Below are positions 1 to 5,044 of a DNA stretch of 5,044 bases, piece by piece. A model generated the notes under the pieces. That model had not been told where the DNA came from. It made no database searches and saw nothing but the letters and a program-made list of their open reading frames with translations. This stretch comes from Chitinophagaceae bacterium (GTDB lineage: Bacteria > Bacteroidota > Bacteroidia > Chitinophagales > Chitinophagaceae), in assembly GCA_016787105.1 (NCBI GenBank), contig JAEUVI010000367.1, forward strand, positions 1-5,044, read 5' to 3'. Made by a program: the position numbers and the translations under genes. Numbering within the stretch: the first letter of the stretch is position 1; each line of letters opens with the position of its first letter.

Positions 1-1342
1 TCTTCACCAGTTCGCTCAATGGATCCAATAGCCTTCTTCCAATACTTATTGCTCCGCGTACTGTTACATCTTCATCAGGAAATTCTTCTCTTGCTACTTC
101 GCTTGCGGAATAAATAGAAGCGCCGCTTTCATTTACCATAAATACAGAAACCGGTTTACCAAAATCAATTCCACGAACCAATTGTTCCGTTTCTTTGCTT
201 GCAGTACCATTGCCATAACCAATTGCTTCAATATCATATTTTGCAACCAATTCTTTAAGAGTAAACACAGATTTCTGCCAATCATTTTGCGGTGCATGCG
301 GAAAAATGGTACTGTAATGCAAAAATGTACCGCTTGCATCCAGGCACACTACTTTACAACCTGTACGGAAGCCCGGGTCTATTGCCAATATCTTCTTTTG
401 ACCAAGCGGTGAAGCGAGTAATAACTGTCGCAGGTTTTCTGCAAATACACGGGTAGCTTCTTCATCCGCTTTTGTTTTACTGCTCAGGCGAAACTCAGTT
501 TCAATCGCAGGTTTTAGTAACCGGTTGAAACAATCTTCTATTGATTGCGATATATGTTTTGAGGTTTCGTTGCTGTGCTTTATAAAAATACGTTTCAGTT
601 CTTCATTCGCATTCTCCTTATCAATTGATATATCCATTATCAGGAAACCTTCTTTTTCTCCTCTCCGTATAGCGAGCAGCCGGTGTGAAGGACTGTCAGC
701 AAGTTGTTCACTGAACTCAAAATAATCGCGGTACTTCTGCGCATCTTCAGTTTCCTTTTTAGAAGTGAGTACTTTCGATGACAACTTTGCTTCTTCAGTA
801 AATAATTTCCTGATACAATTTCTTGCCTGTTCATTTTCCGATATCCATTCTGCAATTATATCTCTTGCGCCCTGCAATGCTTCAGCTGTGTCTTTTACAT
901 TTTCATTAATAAATTTTGCAGCAGCTTCATCCACCGACACATTTTCCTGGTCAAAAATAATTTTAGCCAATGGTTCCAATCCTTTTTCTATTGCGGCAGA
1001 AGCTTTTGTTTTCCGTTTTGGTTTATAAGGCAAATAAATATCTTCCAGTTCAGTAGCTATGATGCAATCTTCAATTCTTTTTTTCAGTTCTGGCGTTAGC
1101 TTTCCTGCTGTTTCGATGGTCTTTAAAATTGTCTCCTTTCTTTTCTCCAACTCATCATAATATTTTATTTTTTCAATTACTCCTCCCACCTGCACTTCAT
1201 CCATATTACCGGTAGCTTCTTTCCGGTAACGGGAAATAAAAGGAATAGTAGAACCTTCCTTGTGCAAATCATGCACACTAATAACCTGTTTGATGCTTAC
1301 TGATAATTCCGATGCTATCTGCTGAATATATTTTAGTTCCAT
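1..1342 (-). CDS. tex: Tex, RNA-binding transcription accessory protein (3' end beyond window)
   Basis: The frame is open from the ATG at 1342 to the window edge with no stop or frameshift: 447 codons of a protein that usually has about 710-780. Recognisable Tex landmarks are the N-terminal RYRKEATG (residues 38-45), the LPYKPKRKTKA block (104-114), and the start of the YqgF/RNase H-like domain at KKILAIDPGFRTG (316-328). The visible part ends at LLDPLSELVK, just before the helix-hairpin-helix region; the C-terminal S1 domain lies outside. Tex is a conserved cytoplasmic nucleic-acid-binding protein affecting transcription; its exact role in Bacteroidota is not settled. The start is supported by alignment of the N-terminal motifs and a -7 promoter box 19 bp upstream. 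It appears to be a separate housekeeping unit from the metal genes before it, because a terminator-like hairpin intervenes. Identification is very secure; the 3' part cannot be judged. Confidence 0.96.
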   Translation of the reverse strand, partial: MELKYIQQIASELSVSIKQVISVHDLHKEGSTIPFISRYRKEATGNMDEVQVGGVIEKIKYYDELEKRKETILKTIETAGKLTPELKKRIEDCIIATELEDIYLPYKPKRKTKASAAIEKGLEPLAKIIFDQENVSVDEAAAKFINENVKDTAEALQGARDIIAEWISENEQARNCIRKLFTEEAKLSSKVLTSKKETEDAQKYRDYFEFSEQLADSPSHRLLAIRRGEKEGFLIMDISIDKENANEELKRIFIKHSNETSKHISQSIEDCFNRLLKPAIETEFRLSSKTKADEEATRVFAENLRQLLLASPLGQKKILAIDPGFRTGCKVVCLDASGTFLHYSTIFPHAPQNDWQKSVFTLKELVAKYDIEAIGYGNGTASKETEQLVRGIDFGKPVSVFMVNESGASIYSASEVAREEFPDEDVTVRGAISIGRRLLDPLSELVK

Positions 1343-1360
1343 TCTTATTTAATTGGGCAA

Positions 1361-1391
1361 CAAATGTAAAGGATGAAGAATGGAAAAAAAA
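1361..1391 (-). promoter_or_regulatory. Putative Bacteroidota-type promoter of tex
   Basis: On the minus strand, TACATTTG at 1368-1361 matches the Bacteroidota -7 consensus TAnnTTTG exactly. The matching -33 position (1391-1388, 19 bp spacer) reads TTTT rather than TTTG, so that half is weak and coincides with the T-run of the preceding terminator. Transcription would begin about a dozen bases before the tex ATG, giving a very short leader without a clear Shine-Dalgarno sequence. The -7 match is seen directly; promoter activity is inferred. Confidence 0.5.
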
Positions 1392-1418
1392 TTTGTTTAT
1401 CCAGTTTAAGTGGATAAA
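1384..1418 (-). terminator. Putative Rho-independent terminator after the His/Met-rich barrel gene
   Basis: Read on the minus strand, TTTATCCA (1418-1411), a 7-nt loop and TGGATAAA (1403-1396) form a perfect 8-bp stem. It is followed by CAAA and then eight T residues (1391-1384). It begins 32 bp after the stop codon of the gene ending at 1450. The stem is AT-rich with only three G-C pairs, so termination may be incomplete. On the plus strand the hairpin is followed by A residues, so it would act only for minus-strand transcripts. Confidence 0.6.
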
Positions 1419-1449
1419 AAAGTATAGAAAATAGTACATCAAACTGCAA

Positions 1450-2796
1450 TCACATACGATGCAATGCAGGCCTTAATTGTAAGTAAATTTGTCCGCCTAT
1501 TGGCAAGTCTCCGTACAGTGGTTTCAACTTTTTATCGGGGAAGTTTATGGTTCCTTTTGCACCAACAGCAAAGCCTATAAATTTATTTTCAAGAATTGTG
1601 CGATTATATCCCAATGAAAATACATGTACGTTAAAAGTTTCATGTCCCAATTGATCTTCCAGGTTTAATTCTTCAGCGGATTTTTGTACAAATTCGTAGC
1701 GGCTATACATTGCATTTTTACCAAACTGGTGATTATCTTCAAGCAAAACCGAGTGTTCCCTGTGCCCTGCACCTTTATCATTATAACCCCAAACCAGCGC
1801 AGCATTATAATGCGAATTATTTCTTCCGGTTGCTGCATACAGAACAGATGCTGTTGTTCTCTTCACATCTATACCAGGCTCCAATACTTCCGGCGCGTTT
1901 ATAAATCCCTGTGAAAATTGAAATGCCCAATTCTTTGAAGCATTATAAGAAATTCTGTAGCTGTAACTATCGAAACGAAGTTTATCAAAACCATATCGTT
2001 CTTCATCAGGCTCACGGCCGGTAAACGAAGACCCTTCCAGTTTCAGGTTTTTATACCGTACACCAAGAGTAGCTACTCCAAAAGTGATATGTGTAGCATC
2101 CTGCCAGTGATGACCCAGCGGAGCATCGGGATTATTCATAGAAGATACACGATGCATAAATGCAGGAGCGCCCAGTGCCGGTTCCCCAGGATAACCGAAA
2201 TAGCCAAACACATCAACATTTTTGTTGACCATGTGTGTATAGCCAATACTCAGCGCTGAAAACAAATCGTGAGGATGCTGCCTGTCTACCAATGGCTGGC
2301 CCTTAAACGTTTCTCCCGATTGAAACAAAAGTGGGTAACCATTGCCTCCTTCGGTTAACCGATCCGCACTCAACATAGCAGTGGCGTTAAGCAATCCACT
2401 ATTTCCTACTTTATGATTTACCATGGCCATAATCCAATTCGGTGCATCAACCTTATTAGAACCCCGGCTACCGTTTTTGAAAATATCCGTATTGGTATAC
2501 CGCAAAAAAATATTACCATGCAACATCCAGTTTGTTGCTCCTTTGCTTTTTATGATCATATACATCGGGCTAGCATCGGGAAGCCAACTTGTACCTGATC
2601 CGTTCCTGTTCATCGGTAGGTTTCGGGAAAATGAGTGCGAAGACATCTGGTGCATGGAATGATTCATCATGGTATCATGTCCTGTATGTTTCATTTTTGC
2701 TGATGGTATTGTATCATTTTCCATATGATGTTCGTGCTGGGCAAATATTGTATGGTGAACGAGGAAGAATATCAGTATTATAATAACTTGTTTCAT
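1450..2796 (-). CDS. Predicted outer-membrane beta-barrel protein with His/Met-rich N-terminus, copper-locus type
   Basis: A 448-residue exported protein. Residues 1-20 form a signal peptide (MKQ, hydrophobic core, cleavage near FAQ). The mature N-terminus (21-54) is packed with soft-metal ligands: eight His and six Met. The rest alternates short hydrophobic and polar stretches, typical of outer-membrane beta-strands. Motifs I associate with uncharacterised proteins of copper/heavy-metal resistance islands are DRQHPHDLF (171-179), GEPALGAPAFMHR (204-216), PLGHHWQDATH (226-236) and EGSSFTGREPDEERYGFD (254-271). Family membership is from memory of these motifs; no function is proven. A role in binding or passing copper at the outer membrane is inferred. 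The last residue is Met, not the usual terminal aromatic. It starts at the ATG at 2796, where the signal peptide begins; the upstream sequence is A-rich without a Shine-Dalgarno. It sits 58 bp after the HMA-MauE gene and is followed by a terminator-like hairpin, so it is probably the last gene of the metal operon, possibly with its own promoter. Confidence 0.88.
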   Translation of the reverse strand: MKQVIIILIFFLVHHTIFAQHEHHMENDTIPSAKMKHTGHDTMMNHSMHQMSSHSFSRNLPMNRNGSGTSWLPDASPMYMIIKSKGATNWMLHGNIFLRYTNTDIFKNGSRGSNKVDAPNWIMAMVNHKVGNSGLLNATAMLSADRLTEGGNGYPLLFQSGETFKGQPLVDRQHPHDLFSALSIGYTHMVNKNVDVFGYFGYPGEPALGAPAFMHRVSSMNNPDAPLGHHWQDATHITFGVATLGVRYKNLKLEGSSFTGREPDEERYGFDKLRFDSYSYRISYNASKNWAFQFSQGFINAPEVLEPGIDVKRTTASVLYAATGRNNSHYNAALVWGYNDKGAGHREHSVLLEDNHQFGKNAMYSRYEFVQKSAEELNLEDQLGHETFNVHVFSLGYNRTILENKFIGFAVGAKGTINFPDKKLKPLYGDLPIGGQIYLQLRPALHRM

Positions 2797-2815
2797 TTTG
2801 AATTATTTTTTAAAA

Positions 2816-2846
2816 GAAATGCTATAGCCGAAACTATAGTTTCAAA
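2816..2846 (-). promoter_or_regulatory. Weak candidate promoter before the His/Met-rich barrel gene
   Basis: On the minus strand, TTTG at 2846-2843 could serve as a -33 element and TAGCATTTC at 2824-2816, 18 bp further on, resembles but does not match the TAnnTTTG -7 box. Two palindromes lie in or beside the spacer, which would suit a regulated internal promoter. The match is degenerate, and read-through from the upstream gene is an equally good explanation for expression. Confidence 0.25.
2821..2843. repeat. Two adjacent palindromes sharing a CTATAG core (operator candidate)
   Basis: GCTATAGC (2821-2828) and GAAACTATAGTTTC (2830-2843) are both perfect palindromes, 8 and 14 bp, with identical CTATAG centres 12 bp apart. 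They occupy the middle of the 58-bp gap between the HMA-MauE and His/Met-rich barrel genes. The 14-bp palindrome has no loop and no T-run after it, so it is a poor terminator and fits better as a protein-binding site. The binding protein is unknown; AraC-type regulators more often bind direct repeats. CTATAG also occurs inside the coding sequences at 3391 and 3781. Confidence 0.45.
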
Positions 2847-2854
2847 AATTTTCA

Positions 2855-3589
2855 TCAATAAATTATCAGGACTATAAGGCACATAGCTACCATTAATAAG
2901 TCTTCAAATAAAGTCACTTTACTTAAAGGCAGCTTGATAACAGTTCCAAGACATGCACATTGAATCTTTGTCCCTTTTGACAGGCTTTGAATAACCCCTA
3001 TTGAACTAACAGCCATTACTATTAAAGTAACAATATTTGTACCCCAGGGAAATAAACCAATAAGAAAGGAAAGGCCAAGTGCAAGTTCAACAAATGGATA
3101 AATAAATCCCCACACCGGAATTTTCTTTGCCACAACATCATAGGTGGCATAGCCTTCTGCAAATCCTTTCAGGTTTATCAATTTAAAAAATGAAAAGACC
3201 AGGAAGAAACCAGCCATAAAATGATGTGTCCATTGCAGGAAGTTGAATGCCCCATTTGAAAACTGTACCAATAACGTAACGATTGTGATATATGAAAAGA
3301 TCAATACAATTGGCAAATATGAAACAGATGATGCACCGGTTGTCTCCATACTTTCCTGCTGTAAATGTCCTAACCGGGTTTCATCTTCAGCTATAGTGTA
3401 ATTGCCTGCTTTATTTATCGCAGTTTGCAATTGCTGAATGCCGATATGCTTACCCATCACAATTGTAGCCTGCGGAGATGTTAATTGTACGTCGGCAGTT
3501 TGCACATCTCCGAGTTTGAGCAATTCTGATTTAACACGTGCCACACAACTACCGCAAGTCATGCCCTTGATTGAATATGTATGTGTCAT
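2855..3589 (-). CDS. Heavy-metal-associated domain fused to a MauE/DoxX-like membrane domain
   Basis: A 244-residue protein. Residues 1-66 are a typical HMA fold beginning THTYSIKGMTCGSC, with the metal-binding MxCxxC at M10, C12 and C15. A linker (67-90) leads to about five membrane segments: roughly 91-110, 121-139, 159-180, 184-202 and 225-243. The membrane part resembles the MauE/DoxX redox-associated family; between the last two segments is QCACLGTVIKLPLSKVTL (210-227) with a CxC pair (C211, C213). Lysines in the 140-158 and 203-224 loops suggest these face the cytoplasm, the same side as the HMA domain. HMA domains bind Cu(I) or similar soft metals; the job of the membrane part is unknown, and a metal or thiol relay is inference. 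The start is ATG 3589: a TTG seven codons upstream would add MCYKLKI, which is not part of the fold. It lies 85 bp after the HMA-AraC gene and 58 bp before the His/Met-rich barrel gene. An imperfect -7-like GAACTTTG (3615-3608) precedes it, without a well-placed -33. Confidence 0.9.
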   Translation of the reverse strand: MTHTYSIKGMTCGSCVARVKSELLKLGDVQTADVQLTSPQATIVMGKHIGIQQLQTAINKAGNYTIAEDETRLGHLQQESMETTGASSVSYLPIVLIFSYITIVTLLVQFSNGAFNFLQWTHHFMAGFFLVFSFFKLINLKGFAEGYATYDVVAKKIPVWGFIYPFVELALGLSFLIGLFPWGTNIVTLIVMAVSSIGVIQSLSKGTKIQCACLGTVIKLPLSKVTLFEDLLMVAMCLIVLIIY

Positions 3590-3600
3590 AATTTTTAATT

Positions 3601-3642
3601 TATAACACAAAGTTCAAATGATTGAGCCGTAGAGCTGTTATA
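3601..3642. repeat. Short spaced inverted repeat before the HMA-MauE gene
   Basis: TATAACA at 3601-3607 and TGTTATA at 3636-3642 are exact inverse copies, 7 bp each and separated by 28 bp, in the 85-bp gap upstream of the ATG at 3589. A regulator site or chance are both possible: two 7-bp arms in AT-rich DNA are weak evidence. Confidence 0.2.
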
Positions 3643-3674
3643 CAATTATGTGTTCCTGTTACAAGATTTACTGA

Positions 3675-4241
3675 TTAAATCCTGTCCAGCGGGTTACGAT
3701 GATGGTCTTTTAGTTTCTTAAATTGGCTGGGAGTAAAACCTGTTACTTTTTTAAATTGGCTACTTAAATGCGCCACACTGCTATAGCCCAACCTGAATGC
3801 CATTTCAGAAAGCGTTAGCTCGTCATATACAAGCCACTCTTTAATCCTTTCAATTTTCTGAAGAATAAAAAAGTGTTCGATCGTATAGTTTTCTGCAGAA
3901 GAAAAAACATTGCTCAGGTAATTATAATCCTTATGCAGCTTGTCAGAAAGATAGGAAGAAAGATTTTGATTCATTTCGTCCAGTTCGCCATAGTGAACAA
4001 GGTTTATTATCAATTGCCTGATATCATCAACAAGTTTTGATTTGCTATTGTCTAGCAAATCAAATCCTTCAGCTTCCAGATTCTTTCTTATGCCCTGCAA
4101 TTGTTTTTCATCAGCATCATTAATTAACACCACTTTTCCCAATTCAATTGAAGCTGCCTCTATGCCTGCCTGTCGAAATATACTTTCAACTGATTTTATA
4201 CAGCGATTGCAAACCATATTCCTTATCCGTAACTCCATCAT
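3675..4241 (-). CDS. AraC-family regulator with N-terminal HMA-like metal-binding domain
   Basis: A 188-residue protein with two parts. Residues 1-63 read as a compact HMA-like fold: beta-strand ELRIRN, then M9-V-C11-N-R-C14 and a helix IKSVESIF. This is the usual MxCxxC site, but with Asn-Arg in place of the common residues between the cysteines. Residues about 92-177 carry both AraC helix-turn-helix subdomains: LSSYLSDKLHKDYNYLSNVF (94-113) and TLSEMAFRLGYSSVAHLSSQ (143-162), followed by the conserved FKKVTGFTPSQFKK (163-176). There is no cupin or sugar-binding domain, so the HMA part is the only visible sensor. Similar short HMA-AraC proteins recur in Bacteroidota genomes, to my recollection, next to copper genes. 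It probably senses cytoplasmic Cu(I) or another soft metal and controls this operon; both are inferred. The start overlaps the previous gene's stop as ATGA (4241-4238), indicating translational coupling; a second ATG at 4238 is an alternative start. Confidence 0.92.
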   Translation of the reverse strand: MMELRIRNMVCNRCIKSVESIFRQAGIEAASIELGKVVLINDADEKQLQGIRKNLEAEGFDLLDNSKSKLVDDIRQLIINLVHYGELDEMNQNLSSYLSDKLHKDYNYLSNVFSSAENYTIEHFFILQKIERIKEWLVYDELTLSEMAFRLGYSSVAHLSSQFKKVTGFTPSQFKKLKDHHRNPLDRI

Positions 4242-5044
4242 CTTTTTCTTTTCTTCAAAGCATTCAGGAATGTGTACTCATAGCCGAGCAACCAACTCTG
4301 CTTTGTCATACGCTCCATATTTCCCGCAAGCTGAAACCGGTAACCGATATTTAACTTGGACGTACTTTTAAAAATAAACTGCAGTGCCGGTGCTATGTCT
4401 GTAAAATGAAGTTTCCTGTCAAGCGATTGCTGCCCCAGCAATTCAACATATACATTCATGTTTACCTGGTCATAGTTGGTATAATTCACTGGCAATACGA
4501 GATAGCCAGATGACAAATTGTAGTTGAAGGCATTCATCACTGGTTCAGGTGTATGGTGATAAACTGTAGGATTTTCAAAAGCCCGTAAATAACTTGCAGA
4601 GCCTGATATCGCCAGTTTATACAACAATTGCGTAGCGATAATACCCGCCTGTATACCACTTTTATCACCAGCTATACTCAATTCATCGTAGCTGAAATTG
4701 CTGCGGGAATAAGACATATCCGCAAAAGCGGCCATCCGGAAATGCTTGTGTACTTCATCTGAAGAAAGAAACCTGTATTTGGCATAAGTGTAAACTGATT
4801 CCCAACGCAAATTGCTTGTATGCATATCTGCAAACGTAACACCTGTATGCAGCATCAGTTTTTTGTTTACACCAAACATCACTTCGGGTGTGTACCGCTG
4901 CATGAAGCGGTTTTCCGCATTATTACTTTTTGCGATAAAATTGCTACCTAGTTTTACTGCTATTGAATGTGCAGGCATATTAGAAGCCGGCTCTGAAAAA
5001 ACATAGAGCTCCTGCCCTGCCGCATCAATACAACAGCACAATAA
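4238..5044 (-). CDS. Predicted outer-membrane beta-barrel protein, family not recognised (5' end beyond window)
   Basis: The frame is open to the window edge; the codon at 5044-5042 is TTA, so the true start lies upstream and the TTG at 5041 is not a convincing start. The first visible residues, LLCCCIDAAGQELY, look like the end of a signal peptide with cleavage after AAGQ, so only some 10-20 residues are missing. About 255 mature residues follow, with alternating hydrophobic/polar runs rich in Tyr, Phe and Asn and a final strand LLGYEYTF, all suggesting an outer-membrane barrel of about 10-12 strands. It ends in the basic tail KKRKR after that strand, which is unusual for a barrel terminus. 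There is no His/Met-rich segment and no motif I can name. Its stop overlaps the start of the HMA-AraC gene by 4 bp, so the two are co-transcribed; a part in metal handling is suggested by this context only. Confidence 0.8.
   Translation of the reverse strand, partial: LLCCCIDAAGQELYVFSEPASNMPAHSIAVKLGSNFIAKSNNAENRFMQRYTPEVMFGVNKKLMLHTGVTFADMHTSNLRWESVYTYAKYRFLSSDEVHKHFRMAAFADMSYSRSNFSYDELSIAGDKSGIQAGIIATQLLYKLAISGSASYLRAFENPTVYHHTPEPVMNAFNYNLSSGYLVLPVNYTNYDQVNMNVYVELLGQQSLDRKLHFTDIAPALQFIFKSTSKLNIGYRFQLAGNMERMTKQSWLLGYEYTFLNALKKRKR

Noticed and set aside
133..855. Short minus-strand open frames at 133-339 and 640-855
   Set aside because: They lie in a different frame inside tex, whose own frame is continuous with clear family motifs; the small peptides show no recognisable features.
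182..1028. Plus-strand open frames within the tex region (182-412, 525-725, 765-1028)
   Set aside because: They are antisense to the well-supported tex frame and their products are low-complexity Ser/Phe-rich strings typical of reverse-complement shadows.
1684..2783. Plus-strand open frames antisense to the His/Met-rich barrel gene
   Set aside because: Several overlapping small frames with no motif or start signal, fully covered by the convincing minus-strand gene.
3590..3610. Upstream TTG start for the HMA-MauE protein at 3610
   Set aside because: It adds seven residues (MCYKLKI) not belonging to the HMA fold, whereas the ATG at 3589 begins right at the usual HMA N-terminus.
4042..4371. 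Plus-strand open frames at 4042-4371 and 4148-4354
   Set aside because: Antisense to the junction of the HMA-AraC and barrel genes, both well supported; no coding evidence of their own.
5039..5041. TTG at 5041 as the true start of the last gene
   Set aside because: The frame stays open to the edge and the visible N-terminus is only the tail of a signal peptide, so the start must be outside the window.
5015..5044. Lipoprotein signal suggested by three consecutive Cys (CCC) near the N-terminus of the unrecognised barrel
   Set aside because: The sequence LLCCCIDAAGQ lacks a canonical lipobox with small residue before Cys, and AAGQ is a good ordinary signal-peptidase site.

Overview
The window looks like chromosomal DNA from a Bacteroidota bacterium, probably Chitinophagales- or Sphingobacteriales-like. 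The reasons are AT-rich intergenic DNA, weak or absent Shine-Dalgarno sequences, a TAnnTTTG-type -7 box upstream of tex, signal peptides ending in '..AQ', and protein families typical of that phylum. All five genes lie on the minus strand, so transcription runs from high to low coordinates. Both edge genes are cut by the window: the first one transcribed lacks its 5' end and tex lacks its 3' end.

In order of transcription: (1) 5044-4238, a 5'-truncated predicted outer-membrane beta-barrel protein I do not recognise by family. (2) 4241-3675, an AraC-type regulator whose N-terminus is a heavy-metal-associated (HMA) fold with an MxCxxC site; it overlaps gene 1 by 4 bp (ATGA). (3) 3589-2855, an HMA domain fused to a MauE/DoxX-like membrane domain carrying a second cysteine pair (CxC). 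(4) 2796-1450, a predicted outer-membrane beta-barrel with a His/Met-rich N-terminus, of a type I associate with copper-resistance loci. An AT-rich hairpin plus T-run at 1384-1418 looks like the end of this unit. (5) 1342-1, the first 447 codons of tex, a housekeeping RNA-binding protein with its own -7 promoter box.

Genes 1-4 read as a compact metal-handling (most likely copper) cassette: a cytoplasmic metal-sensing activator or repressor, an inner-membrane protein with two cysteine sites, and two outer-membrane proteins, one with many soft-metal ligands in its exported tail. Copper specificity and the joint function are inferred from domain content. No transporter ATPase or RND pump is visible; if present it would lie beyond position 5044. 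The most interesting points are the HMA-AraC fusion, the HMA-MauE fusion with a CxC pair predicted on the same membrane face as the HMA domain, and a pair of palindromes with a shared core in the 58-bp gap before gene 4.

No gap between genes exceeds about 110 bp. I see no RNA genes, mobile elements or CRISPR arrays.
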